The position numbers and the translations under genes were made by a program. Source: Numidum massiliense (lineage in GTDB: Bacteria; Bacillota; Bacilli; Thermoactinomycetales; Novibacillaceae). From it: a stretch of DNA of 64,000 nucleotides. Shown here piece after piece: positions 20,459 to 29,236 of this stretch. Position 1 is the first letter of the stretch; every line of letters begins with the position of its first letter. The DNA lies in contig NZ_CTDZ01000009.1 of assembly GCF_001375555.1 (NCBI RefSeq), positions 1,667,758 through 1,731,757 of the forward strand. The letters are read 5' to 3'. A model generated the notes under the pieces. It was not told where the DNA came from. It was given only the letters and a program-made list of their open reading frames with translations, and did not search any database.

Positions 20459-21367
20459 CTAACCGACCGCTTCGAGGAACGTCGGATGCAAAATCATCTG
20501 GTACGAACCGTCTGACGACAACACACCGTCGTCGATGCCGACCAAAATACGCGTGACAGTCACCGTTCGTTCACCCGCCGCAATCGTGACTTGATCCGGT
20601 TTAATCGCCAGCAAAAAGTCGGTGCCGCGCGTCACGCCGCGGTACGGAATGAGCTTCACCCGCGTCAGCCATTCTGGCGGCAAATTCGTCAACCCTGTCA
20701 TAACATCTTGTTGCTGGACAGCGCGCCTAACGCTATCCGGCAATAGCGGCTGCAGCAGGTTCTGTTCCGCGATGACGACCGGCGCCTTCGTAAGCGGGTC
20801 GTACAATTGGTTACCCGTGTCGATCAACCCAGTCGCCTGTACCGATTGATCCCTAATCGACACTTCAACTTGTACCAAATAGTGGTGCATCGTCTGCCTT
20901 CTCGCCAGTGAGCGAAACGTCGCCCGCGAATACAACCAGACGAGGGGAAAAGCGATGGCGACGAACAGCCACGAAATCGGCGTCCCCATCCCGGTGCCCT
21001 GCGTCACCAAGACTCCGTTCACGACTTCTTGGTGATCGAGCAGGGCGAAGTGCGCTGCAAACATCCCTCCCCCCACGACGAAGGACACGAAATAAAACAC
21101 CCCCCAATTGCGTAAAAATGCGTGTCGACTGCGAAAGCCGAACGCCGTCAACACCATGAGGGTGGACAGGATGAGCTTTGCCAACCACGTAAACACCCAC
21201 GACTGCACAGGCGCTAGCATCGCCGCCGCATACAACGCTCCGAGAAGCGCTGCCACCGCGAGTCGCCAACCGGCCACCTGCTGTTTACGGATCGCACCGG
21301 TCAGCTTTAACAATAAAAAATCCACGAGAAAATTGAGGAGAAAGACCATGTCCGCATATACCGTCAT
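20459..21367 (-). CDS. spoIIGA: SpoIIGA, sporulation sigma-E factor processing protease
   Basis: Membrane-bound aspartic protease that cleaves pro-sigma-E after a signal from the forespore. The N-terminal half has five hydrophobic segments. The C-terminal domain carries the catalytic motif GLIDTGNQLYDP (near residues 182-193) and later IPYRGVTRGTDFLLAIKPD. The ATG at 21367 follows GGAGGAG. It forms the spoIIG operon with sigE and has a Spo0A-type promoter upstream. In B. subtilis ftsZ precedes this gene; here typA is divergent instead. Confidence 0.95.
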   Translation of the reverse strand: MTVYADMVFLLNFLVDFLLLKLTGAIRKQQVAGWRLAVAALLGALYAAAMLAPVQSWVFTWLAKLILSTLMVLTAFGFRSRHAFLRNWGVFYFVSFVVGGGMFAAHFALLDHQEVVNGVLVTQGTGMGTPISWLFVAIAFPLVWLYSRATFRSLARRQTMHHYLVQVEVSIRDQSVQATGLIDTGNQLYDPLTKAPVVIAEQNLLQPLLPDSVRRAVQQQDVMTGLTNLPPEWLTRVKLIPYRGVTRGTDFLLAIKPDQVTIAAGERTVTVTRILVGIDDGVLSSDGSYQMILHPTFLEAVG

Positions 21368-21399
21368 GTCCCACTCCTCCCCACGCGAAAGTTAGGAAT

Positions 21400-21467
21400 A
21401 GTATACATTACATCGTATTCCGAAAGGTGTAGAAACTTGCCACCTTCCTCCCGATATTTTTGTCGAA
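21400..21467 (-). promoter_or_regulatory. predicted Spo0A-dependent spoIIG promoter
   Basis: The minus strand has a -10 TATACT (21400-21405) and a -35-like TCTACA (21428-21433) separated by 22 bases, the unusual spacing known for the B. subtilis spoIIG promoter. A perfect 0A-box core TGTCGAA (21461-21467) and a one-mismatch copy TGTAGAA overlapping the -35 (21428-21434) are present. The spacing and boxes are directly visible; the regulation is inferred. Confidence 0.6.
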
Positions 21468-21655
21468 AAAAGATCGCGTCGCTGTCGCATTTTTGCATCG
21501 TTGTTGTAGGAATTTGTCTCTAGTCAGCACTTGCGGTACAGCAGGAAGTATAGCGAGACATATAGTGAGAAGTGCAAAATAATGCTGGAAAACGTACGGA
21601 GGGGCTTTTTTGCACCACATCATCTAGTGTATAATGAAGTATTGTTAGTTCATCT

Positions 21656-21723
21656 TAAGAACGAAGTACCTAAGAACGAAATACCTAGTATTAAAGAAGT
21701 ACCTAGTATTAAAAGAGATGACC
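21656..21723 (+). repeat. tandem repeats in the typA leader
   Basis: TAAGAACGAAGTACC and TAAGAACGAAATACC (15 bases each, 21656-21685) are followed by two 18-20-base units beginning TAGTATTAAA (21686 and 21704). They lie between a TATAAT box (21630-21635) and the typA start, so they are probably in the typA 5' leader. Confidence 0.75.
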
Positions 21724-21777
21724 CGACGTTCGTGTTATCTATCATGACGTATGATTTAAATATGGGGAGTTTTTTCA

Positions 21778-23619
21778 ATGTCGAACAAAGATTTTTTACG
21801 CAACATCGCCATTATCGCTCACGTCGATCACGGTAAAACGACACTCGTCGATCAACTGCTCATTCAATCGGGTCTGTTTCGCGAAAATGAACACGTCGCC
21901 GAACGGGCGATGGACTCGCACGACTTAGAGCGGGAACGCGGCATTACGATCTTAGCCAAAAATACAGCCGTACCGTACAAGAACTATACGATTAACATTT
22001 TGGATACACCCGGGCACGCCGACTTCGGTGGCGAAGTCGAACGCATCTTAAAAATGGTCGATGGCGTACTGCTCGTCGTCGACGCGTTCGAAGGCTGTAT
22101 GCCCCAAACGCGCTTCGTGCTGCGCAAAGCGTTGGAACGGCAATTGACACCTGTCGTCGTCGTGAACAAAATGGATCGTCCGAACGCCCGCCCCGCGGAA
22201 GTACTCGATGAAATTTACGACTTGTTCATCGACCTCGAGGCGAGTGAAGAACAACTCGATTTCCCGGTACTGTACGCTTCCGGGGTGAACGGCTGGGCGA
22301 CGACCGATCCTGAACTACCGGCGAACGACTTGCACGCCTTATTCGAAACGATTTTAACACACATCCCCGCGCCAGACGTCGATCCCGACGGCCCGCTGCA
22401 AATGCAGTTGACGATGCTCGATTACAACGATTACCTCGGGCGCATCGGTATCGGCCGCATCGAACGCGGGACACTGCAGCGCAACGACGACGTCGTGCAC
22501 ATCCACCGCGATGGCACGTCGGTGCGCACGCGCATCAGTAAATTATTCGGCTTCGTCGGGTTAAAACGCGTTGACGTCTCGAAAGCTACAGCAGGCGATA
22601 TCGTCGCCGTCGCCGGTTTAGAAGAGCTAAACGTCGGCGAGACGATCGCCGATCCGGACCAGTCGGACGCACTACCGTTACTCGCGATCGACGAACCGAC
22701 GTTAAAAATGACGTTCCTCGTCAACAACGGGCCGTTCGCCGGCCGCGAAGGCACACACGTCACGTCGCGCAAACTACGTGAGCGCCTCTTCGCCGAACAA
22801 CAAAAAGACGTCAGTTTGCGCGTCGAGGAAACAGACAGTTCGGAGGCATTCGTCGTCTCCGGCCGCGGCGAACTGCACTTGTCCATCTTGATCGAAACGA
22901 TGCGGCGCGAAGGGTATGAATTCCAAGTGTCCAAACCGCAAGTCATTATGCGCGAGATTGACGGTGTGCGTATGGAGCCGTTCGAACACGTGACGATCGA
23001 CGTCCCCGAAGACTACATGGGGACCGTCATGGAGTCGCTTGGCGCGCGCAAAGCAGAAATGACGCAAATGGAACACTTGTCGAGCGGCAGCGTCCGCCTT
23101 GAGTTTACCGTTCCGGCGCGCGGTCTCATCGGGTACCAAGGACAGTTTTTGACGGAAACGCGCGGTTACGGGATGATGAACCACTCCTTCGACAGTTACC
23201 GCCCGCAGCTCAAAGGGACGTTCACGACGCGTAAATCGGGCGCACTCATCGCCTACGAAAACGGTAAAGCGACGACGTACGGCCTGATGGCTGCCGAAGA
23301 ACGCGGCATACTGTTCGTCGACCCCGGCACCGACGTGTACGAAGGGATGATCGTCGGCGAACACGCCCGCGACAACGACTTGGCCGTCAACGTGTGTAAA
23401 GAAAAACACGTCACAAACATGCGCTCGGCAACGAAAGACGAGACGGTGAAACTTAAAGGAGTCAAGCATTTGAGCCTCGAGGAAGCGATCCAGTTTTTAG
23501 CGGACGACGAGTACTGTGAAGTGACTCCACAGTCGTTTCGCCTGCGCAAAAAGTACTTGACGAAATCGGAACGCACCCGTTACGCGAAGCAGCTGAAATA
23601 CACGGCTAAAGAAGGATAA
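21778..23619 (+). CDS. typA: TypA/BipA ribosome-associated translational GTPase
   Basis: Elongation-factor-like GTPase that binds ribosomes under stress and in cold and helps subunit assembly. The 613 residues carry G1 AHVDHGKTT (15-23), the switch region RERGITI, G3 DTPGHADF and G4 NKMD, then EF-G-like domains and the TypA-specific C-terminus. ATG start behind ATGGGGAG. It is divergent from spoIIGA. A 43-base sequence containing its last codons and stop is duplicated just downstream. Confidence 0.96.
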   Translation: MSNKDFLRNIAIIAHVDHGKTTLVDQLLIQSGLFRENEHVAERAMDSHDLERERGITILAKNTAVPYKNYTINILDTPGHADFGGEVERILKMVDGVLLVVDAFEGCMPQTRFVLRKALERQLTPVVVVNKMDRPNARPAEVLDEIYDLFIDLEASEEQLDFPVLYASGVNGWATTDPELPANDLHALFETILTHIPAPDVDPDGPLQMQLTMLDYNDYLGRIGIGRIERGTLQRNDDVVHIHRDGTSVRTRISKLFGFVGLKRVDVSKATAGDIVAVAGLEELNVGETIADPDQSDALPLLAIDEPTLKMTFLVNNGPFAGREGTHVTSRKLRERLFAEQQKDVSLRVEETDSSEAFVVSGRGELHLSILIETMRREGYEFQVSKPQVIMREIDGVRMEPFEHVTIDVPEDYMGTVMESLGARKAEMTQMEHLSSGSVRLEFTVPARGLIGYQGQFLTETRGYGMMNHSFDSYRPQLKGTFTTRKSGALIAYENGKATTYGLMAAEERGILFVDPGTDVYEGMIVGEHARDNDLAVNVCKEKHVTNMRSATKDETVKLKGVKHLSLEEAIQFLADDEYCEVTPQSFRLRKKYLTKSERTRYAKQLKYTAKEG

Positions 23620-23679
23620 TTGGAGTAGTGTGTGGCTAAAATATGCGGCTCAAGAAAGAATAATTGGAGTAGTGTGTGC
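23593..23679 (+). repeat. imperfect 43-bp tandem duplication over the typA stop
   Basis: 23593-23635 (end of typA with stop) and 23636-23679 share most bases. Both start CTRAAATA and end ATAATTGGAGTAGTGTGTG. The second copy, if read in frame, still encodes LKYAAQER, close to LKYTAKEG at the TypA terminus, and has a one-base insertion. Confidence 0.85.
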
Positions 23680-23799
23680 AGGAATTTGTTGATATATTGT
23701 GTGTGTGCTAGAGAGGTTAACCGATGGATGGCTTTCAAAATGGCAAACGAGCGGTTGAAAATGTATCAAGCCAATCTTTGTAAAGCGAGGTTAAATAAC

Positions 23800-24171
23800 A
23801 TGGAAGTTTTTGCGGAATTCTTAGCACGTATTGATCACCCGCAACATCGGACCCGAACGGAAGAAGTTTTGGGTTGGGTATGTAATAAATTCCCAAATCT
23901 GATACCAGCAATTAAGTGGAATCAGCCCATGTTTACCGATCACGGCACATTTATAATCGGCTTTAGCACAGCCAAACACCATTTGGCTGTTGCCCCTGAA
24001 AGGGCAGGAATTATTCATTTTTCTGATGAAATTGTGCAGGCCGGCTATAGTCATAGCAAAATGCTGTTACGTCTCCCGTGGGATCGCCCGGTTGATTTCT
24101 CATTACTCGAGAAAATGATTGAGTTTAATATCTTGGATAAGGCGGACTGCGCAACTTTTTGGCGAAAATAA
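23800..24171 (+). CDS. ydhG: YdhG/Fra-like DUF1801 protein (frataxin-like)
   Basis: A 123-residue DUF1801 protein very close to B. subtilis YdhG, described as a frataxin-like intracellular iron chaperone. Visible family segments are IKWNQPMFTDHGTFIIGFS, HLAVAPERAGIIHF and the C-terminal FSLLEKMIEFNILDKADC. I chose the ATG at 23800 (MEVFAEFLARI, GCGAGG upstream). An upstream in-frame extension exists but overlaps the duplicated typA tail and does not look like the family. Codon use is more AT-rich than in neighbours, which hints at acquisition. Confidence 0.88.
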   Translation: MEVFAEFLARIDHPQHRTRTEEVLGWVCNKFPNLIPAIKWNQPMFTDHGTFIIGFSTAKHHLAVAPERAGIIHFSDEIVQAGYSHSKMLLRLPWDRPVDFSLLEKMIEFNILDKADCATFWRK

Positions 24172-24176
24172 AACAC

Positions 24177-24299
24177 ATGCAAAGTAGAACCATAAAGCGG
24201 GACGACCGGGAAATTCGATATTTGTACGAAACGCGAAAAAAGGCACTTTTAGATGAGCGATCAGTGATCGTCGCAGCCGAGCAGCAAGGCATGCAATAA
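24177..24299 (+). pseudogene. C-terminal remnant of an Rpn-type PD-(D/E)XK nuclease/transposase-like protein
   Basis: The frame continuing after ydhG encodes REIRYLYETRKKALLDERSV and ends VAAEQQGMQ then stop. This resembles the C-terminal tail of Rpn family recombination-promoting nucleases (RRLYEAR..ALxDE). No start or nuclease core remains. Confidence 0.4.
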
Positions 24300-24412
24300 G
24301 AAAGAACCTTTAATGAAGATAATGAGACACGCTTAGCGTTGTCCGTTGTATAGAATAAGACAACGTGCGCCGTTCGTAAGAACAACGTGCGCACGTTGTG
24401 TTAACAAACTAA

Positions 24413-25090
24413 CTACACGAGCAGCGCTTCCGACGGCCACTTTTCTTTTGTATAGGCCATCTCCCAAAACGCTAACTCCCACTCAGTGGCAATGACAAAC
24501 TGCTCTTGCATTCGCGCTTTTTCCGCAACGCTGGCCCCTTCTGCCAACCGATCGAACAAGTCGACAAACTCCTGCACCCCCTGTTGAAACCAGTCGCTCG
24601 CATATGTACGAATCCAGTTTGCGTACAACGGCTCTTGCGGCTGCGCCTCCTTATTGATCTCGCCAATCTCCCCGTACAACCAATAACACGGGAGCAAGGC
24701 CGCAATCGTTTCACTGAGCCTACCCGAAAGTGCCGCCCGGTACATGTGGGACGTGTACGCGTAAGCCGTAGGGGCTGGTTTAAACTGCGCCATTTCTTCA
24801 TCTGTAATGCCTAACGCTTCCGCATGCTGCTTATGCACCGTCAGTTCTGCTTCGGCCGTCGTTTTTGCCTTCTCGGCTAGAAAAGCAGTGATGCGAAAAT
24901 CGTCCGCTTGCACCGCTGCCATCGCATGGACTTTTCCGAAATGCTTTAAGTAGTAAATGTCCTGCAAAATGTAAAACTTAAACGTGTCAAGGGGCAAATT
25001 CCCATTGACAATCCCCATCACAAACGGATGACGCAAACCTTTCTCCCAACTCGGCTTCGCTGCTTCACGCACAACCTCTGAAAAACGCAT
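24413..25090 (-). CDS. tenA: TenA aminopyrimidine aminohydrolase / thiaminase II
   Basis: Salvages degraded thiamine pyrimidine to hydroxymethylpyrimidine. The roughly 225-residue helical protein shows the TenA pattern: FKFYILQDIYYLKHFGK, the catalytic Cys in LLPCYWLYGEIG, and C-terminal EWELAFWEMAY. The ATG at 25090 follows AGAGGAGG; an in-frame upstream methionine gives a poorer start. It stands alone behind a TPP riboswitch and a terminator. Confidence 0.95.
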   Translation of the reverse strand: MRFSEVVREAAKPSWEKGLRHPFVMGIVNGNLPLDTFKFYILQDIYYLKHFGKVHAMAAVQADDFRITAFLAEKAKTTAEAELTVHKQHAEALGITDEEMAQFKPAPTAYAYTSHMYRAALSGRLSETIAALLPCYWLYGEIGEINKEAQPQEPLYANWIRTYASDWFQQGVQEFVDLFDRLAEGASVAEKARMQEQFVIATEWELAFWEMAYTKEKWPSEALLV

Positions 25091-25162
25091 AAAAAAATCC
25101 TCCTCTTTAATGAATGGGTTTCCCAAGAGAAGGAAAGGGCACGTCCGCTCTTAAAATAAAAA

Positions 25163-25185
25163 CACTTTCTATCAAATAGAAAGTG
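25163..25185 (-). terminator. expression-platform terminator of the TPP riboswitch
   Basis: On the minus strand CACTTTCTAT, a three-base loop and ATAGAAAGTG form a ten-base stem followed by a T-rich run (TTTTTATTTT). It lies between the TPP aptamer and tenA and is the likely off-switch. Confidence 0.85.
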
Positions 25186-25240
25186 GGTGTGTTTCGTCGA
25201 ACCGCATATTTATTCGTCGAAACAGTCGAACGAACGATGG

Positions 25241-25333
25241 CTCCACTTCCCTCCGCTGGTATTGTCCAGATCAGGTTCCAAGGGTCTTAAAGTCGCACTT
25301 TAATCTCAGCCTTTTCAAGGCCCCCCTAGCGGA
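25241..25333 (-). promoter_or_regulatory. TPP riboswitch (thi box)
   Basis: The minus strand reads CTAGGGGGGCC, GGCTGAGATTAAAGT, then AGACCCTTGGAACCTGATC and ACCAGCGGAGGGAAG. These are the thi-box core elements including the CUGAGA pyrimidine-binding motif and ACCTGATC. It should terminate tenA transcription when thiamine pyrophosphate is bound. Confidence 0.95.
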
Positions 25334-25406
25334 AAAATATGCAATTGTCGCATACACATCCATATTAACACAACGAAAAATTAATAGCAAATAGTTCTTT
25401 ATCCAT

Positions 25407-27022
25407 GTATGTGTCAAGCTTTACTCGACGACCTTACAGGATCAAGGATTTAAAGACCTAAATATGTCATTCCCTAACGTTCACTTGTTGTCCGCCCTTG
25501 AGGAGTTAACTCTTCAAGGACGGCGATTAACCACCTTATCCAAATACCCAATAGCACTTGAAGCTGATGCGGCACCTACTTGGATCCTGCCAACTTGAAC
25601 CCCAATGTGATCCGACTTACCTATTCGCCTCGCATGGCGTTTTAGTTTTTGTGTCACTTGGCGGTTGGGCCAGACAGTTAATAATGCCTGTCTCAACGTC
25701 CCATTGGTAACGCCTTGTTGTACTTTGGCGATGGCTTGAGCCCCTTCTTCACTCCAGTACATGCCACGACGTTTCATGCGGTATGCCAGACGTCTCTGGT
25801 TCGATTCCATGCATCCCATCCTACGAGCATTTTTTGGCACGTCTGGACTAACCTCACGCCAGTCGCAGAGGATCTCCCAGTGCCCTTCAAGATACTTCTG
25901 CATGTTCTCGATACGCTTTTCCTCTCGCTCCGTCTCTGCATTTCCCTGTGCCGTATCAATCACCGCTTTAAACCTATCCTTATTTTTTTCGGATATTGCC
26001 TTTTCAATTTGAGGAATGAGCCTTGGCTGGCGGCTCAACCCGCGACGAATACTCCTCTTTACGTGAAAAGGATCCAATTGGCGGACAACCGATGTCGCTT
26101 CAGAAAAGGTATTTTGAACGCGTTCCTCAGAGATCCATGAAGCCGCATCCGCATTAGTCGCCACATGTGTATGTGAGAGATCCCAACGATGTCGAATCGC
26201 TGCATAACCTATTTCCCAAAAGTCATCCACCGATTCAACGGTAGAAAAGACGTGACGATCTGTTAACGAGACACGCTGTCCGTTTTGCTCCCACCCGGTA
26301 TAGGCAAGCATATTTTTGATCTCTATTCCTTTGCCTCTCCCTTTGACGTATAAGCCATCTGCTTCGCAATATAAGTGCTTAACGGACGGAGAGTTAGGAA
26401 TTACCGTATCCTCAAAAATTCGATCCCTTTTTTCAGCATCCATGACAGCTTGAGCTTCACCTGCTTCTTTTACTAAGCGCTGAAACGTCGTATGGCTGAT
26501 CGTTATACCGGCAAGTTTTTGCGTGACCTCTGAGGCGAGGCGGTAGGTCATTCCCGGCGCTGCAGCTAACTCTGCTCCGAGCATCATAAGGTCTGGGCTG
26601 TATCTTTTACGGCGTTTTAAACCGATTGCCTCATCGACAGGGTAATGTGCGTTTCCGTTTCGGTCGTACATCAAGTGGCGTTTATAGGACACTGTCCCAA
26701 AAAAACTGGTGAACTCCCGGCTGTCCAATCGCTCACTTTTCCAACCGTATTTTTCCTTGTAATGCGTCGTCATCATCTGATCGAGCTGCTCCAAAAATTC
26801 TCCGAACAGATCAGCCATCACTTCCATCAGGCGAATACGTAAGCTTTCCCAAAACGACAACATATCTGTAGACTGTTCCAAGATAGTAGCGATTTCTGGT
26901 ATAATGGTTTTCAAGGAAGACCTCTCCTTTCGTGGTGGTTAGGAGTACTATTTAGGTCTTCCTTTTCTATATTCTCCCTCCAAATTCCTGCTAAAACCCT
27001 TCGAGAGAAATGTTACACATAC
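25407..27022 (-). mobile_element. ISLre2-family insertion sequence, copy 1 (1616 bp)
   Basis: The ends are inverted repeats starting GTATGTGT (left GTATGTGTCAAGCTTTACTCG-like, right complement GTATGTGTAACATTT). A nine-base target duplication TTTATCCAT flanks it at 25398-25406 and 27023-27031. The single transposase occupies most of the element. Its length and transposase protein match copy 2 at 30136-31751. Confidence 0.93.
25514..26914 (-). CDS. ISLre2-family transposase, copy 1
   Basis: A 466-residue transposase of the ISLre2/UPF0236 group. It begins MKTIIPEIATILEQ, includes the cysteine-containing core (HLYCEADGLYVKGRGKGIEI) and DAASWISEERVQ, DPFHVKRSIRRGLSRQP and WREVSPDVPKNARRMGCMES. 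It catalyses movement of its own element. Intact, with no frameshift; its protein sequence is the same as copy 2. Confidence 0.93.
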   Translation of the reverse strand: MKTIIPEIATILEQSTDMLSFWESLRIRLMEVMADLFGEFLEQLDQMMTTHYKEKYGWKSERLDSREFTSFFGTVSYKRHLMYDRNGNAHYPVDEAIGLKRRKRYSPDLMMLGAELAAAPGMTYRLASEVTQKLAGITISHTTFQRLVKEAGEAQAVMDAEKRDRIFEDTVIPNSPSVKHLYCEADGLYVKGRGKGIEIKNMLAYTGWEQNGQRVSLTDRHVFSTVESVDDFWEIGYAAIRHRWDLSHTHVATNADAASWISEERVQNTFSEATSVVRQLDPFHVKRSIRRGLSRQPRLIPQIEKAISEKNKDRFKAVIDTAQGNAETEREEKRIENMQKYLEGHWEILCDWREVSPDVPKNARRMGCMESNQRRLAYRMKRRGMYWSEEGAQAIAKVQQGVTNGTLRQALLTVWPNRQVTQKLKRHARRIGKSDHIGVQVGRIQVGAASASSAIGYLDKVVNRRP

Positions 27023-27063
27023 TTTATCCATCCTTCTTGCATCAACCAACGCCGTTCCATTTG

Positions 27064-27648
27064 CTACGAATCACAAGTAGAAAACGTTCCAACTAATCCT
27101 TCCCTTTTGCGTTGTTCGTACTCACTGCGCAAAATACCCATTAAAATCGTATCGCGATAGCGCCCCTTATGGTAATACCGCTGCCGCTTTCTCCCCTCTT
27201 CCTTAAAACCGCACTTCACGTAACACTTGTACGCGCTCGTATTATAGTCGTACACGTCGAGCTCGAGTTTATTTAAATTCATCCGTTCAAACACAAACTG
27301 TTGCAATAGTAGAATCGCTTCACTCCCGTAGCCCTTGCCGTGCTCTTCAGGATTTCCGATGACGATGCCAAGCATAGCCACGCGGTTTTTCCAATCGATG
27401 GAATATAAATCAATTTGCCCGATATACGTGCCGCTTTCTTTGTGTGCAATCACAAAACCTTTTTGTTGCGTCTTCCCTTCCAAGATCGCATTTAAATAAG
27501 CTTCGGTATCGTTCACCGTGTGCGGATACAAGAAATTGTCCGACAGGTTGTCTGTAATCACCGGATCGTTTACCCACTTGCGCATCTTGGTGAGGTCTTC
27601 TTTCTGGTACTCTCGCAGCATAATTCGTTCGCCGTACACTCTTGGCAT
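27064..27648 (-). CDS. GNAT-family N-acetyltransferase (SpeG/RimJ-like)
   Basis: Transfers an acetyl group from acetyl-CoA to an amine. The 194-residue protein has the GNAT fold segments: an N-terminal IMLREYQKEDLTKMRKWVND, GKGYGSEAILLL (the acetyl-CoA pyrophosphate loop, Q/RxxGxG/A type), the NTSAYKCYVKCGF block and a C-terminal RYRDTILMGIL. The ATG follows GAAGGAGAG. Related proteins acetylate polyamines or protein N-termini, but the substrate cannot be told from sequence. Lies immediately beside IS copy 1. Confidence 0.85.
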   Translation of the reverse strand: MPRVYGERIMLREYQKEDLTKMRKWVNDPVITDNLSDNFLYPHTVNDTEAYLNAILEGKTQQKGFVIAHKESGTYIGQIDLYSIDWKNRVAMLGIVIGNPEEHGKGYGSEAILLLQQFVFERMNLNKLELDVYDYNTSAYKCYVKCGFKEEGRKRQRYYHKGRYRDTILMGILRSEYEQRKREGLVGTFSTCDS

Positions 27649-27759
27649 TGTCTCTCTCTCCTTCTTCGTCAGATAACATTTTTACTACTATAGCTGCTAT
27701 CTGTACTTTCTGCAAGAGTTTTCCACCGCAGTCCCTCTAACATGAAGACGACGATTAGG

Positions 27760-28112
27760 TGGGCGCGCAACGCGCATGTGAACGGATCTATGACTTCAAA
27801 GTGCTCATTTTAGCACACAACATGGAGGGACTGATCACTGCGGAACAGCATTTATACGAGCAAGCGATCGACGTGTTTGAAAAGCAATCGGTCTATCGCG
27901 TAAGTACTATCCCGATCCTTGGGTCGGAAGTGTGCTTTATCTTAATATAGGAGAGTCGTGTTACCGCGATAAGCAATACGACCGGGCGCTACGTTGTTAC
28001 AATATAAAGGGTCTGATGAAACGCAGTTGATTTGCAAAAAGGGAAAGAGGTTAGCCGAAAAGAGTAGGTTGTTCGATAAAAAGAAGGACTTCTTGCAAAC
28101 TATTACGCGCAG
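27760..28112 (+). pseudogene. decayed TPR-domain protein (Rap- or XRE-regulator-like C-terminus)
   Basis: Several frames carry TPR-like text: YDFKVLILAHNMEGLI and EQHLYEQAIDVFEKQS, then (frame changed) NIGESCYRDKQYDRALRCYN, then ETQLICKKGKRLAEKSRLFD and KKDFLQTI. No single reading frame joins them, so at least two frameshifts occurred. The motif order suggests the C-terminal helical part of a TPR-containing transcriptional regulator, but the DNA-binding domain is missing. Confidence 0.5.
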
Positions 28113-28328
28113 ATTGGGGATCGCGAGGCATTTCAGCTATGATCCCTACAGTGTTCGTAGGAGGTACAAGCTTCGTCGTAAAGCCCCACTCTTACGAAAC
28201 GGAGCAAAACCGTTAACCACTTTGCATCTTTCAGGCGCATCCAACGAGTCGCATCATGTCACTGTTCCCACCGTAAGGGGACGGCTCTCTCGCTGTCCCC
28301 TTCCTGTTCCATTCGCGTTCCATTGTAC

Positions 28329-29072
28329 CTATTGCGCCGTGTAGCCGCCGTCTACGAGCAAACTCGCACCGACGACGAACGAGGCGTCGTCGCTCGCTAA
28401 GAAAACGACCGGCTTCGCAATTTCCTCCTCGCGTCCAAAACGGCCAATCGGATGGAGCGCCACGAGTTGTTGCTTCTTCTCGTCATCGAGAATGTCGAGG
28501 AGCGGTGTATCGACATAGCCGGGGCACACCGCGTTGACGCGAATGCCTTGTTTCGCATAAGTAATCCCGAGTGTGCGCGTCAAGTTGACGACACCAGCTT
28601 TTGACGCAGAATACGACGTGACACCGTCTTGTCCTACGTGACCGAGAATGGAGGCGCAGTTAATGATCGAACCGCCTTTTCCCGCCGCGAGCATTTGTTC
28701 AATCGCATACTTGTCCGTCAAAAAGACACCGGAAAGGTTGACGTCGATCGCACGTTGCCACTGTGAAAGCGTCAGCTCGTGCGCGGGTATGCCGTCGGTA
28801 ATACCGGCATTGGCAAACACGACATCGACCGGGCCGAACCACTCCTTCGTTCGTGTAAAGAGCGCTTTTATATTCTCTTCTTTAGAAACATCGCAATGGA
28901 AAAAGCGCACGCGATCTTCGCCGCCTAACTTGCGCGCTACTTCCTCTCCAGCCTCGCTGTAATCGCCGATCACGACGTTTGCGCCTTCTTCGAGAAACGC
29001 CTTCACCGTCGCTAAACCTAAGCCACTTGCCCCACCTGTCACGACCGCAACTTTACCAGAAAGTTTCAACAT
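28329..29072 (-). CDS. short-chain dehydrogenase/reductase (SDR)
   Basis: A classical 247-residue SDR: cofactor motif VVTGGASGLGLAT, NAG within VFANAGI, catalytic Ser/Tyr/Lys in NCASILG and SYSASKAG, and the C-terminal GASLLVDGGYTAQ. An aspartate after beta-2 (VIGDYSE) suggests NAD(H) preference. The ATG follows AGGAGTGA. Substrate is not deducible. The truncated LysR upstream, on the same strand, may once have regulated it. Confidence 0.9.
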   Translation of the reverse strand: MLKLSGKVAVVTGGASGLGLATVKAFLEEGANVVIGDYSEAGEEVARKLGGEDRVRFFHCDVSKEENIKALFTRTKEWFGPVDVVFANAGITDGIPAHELTLSQWQRAIDVNLSGVFLTDKYAIEQMLAAGKGGSIINCASILGHVGQDGVTSYSASKAGVVNLTRTLGITYAKQGIRVNAVCPGYVDTPLLDILDDEKKQQLVALHPIGRFGREEEIAKPVVFLASDDASFVVGASLLVDGGYTAQ

Positions 29073-29236
29073 TGCTCACTCCTGTTGATTTTGTCGTTGT
29101 ACATGGATGTCTTTACGGGAGAGTGTCCTAATGTTCCATCACCTGATGTCTTAGCCCGCTTTTCAACTATTGGCTCGTTTTCGTCGAACCACACCTTCAT
29201 TATACTGCACATACAAGCGCACTCACGAGCCAATTG

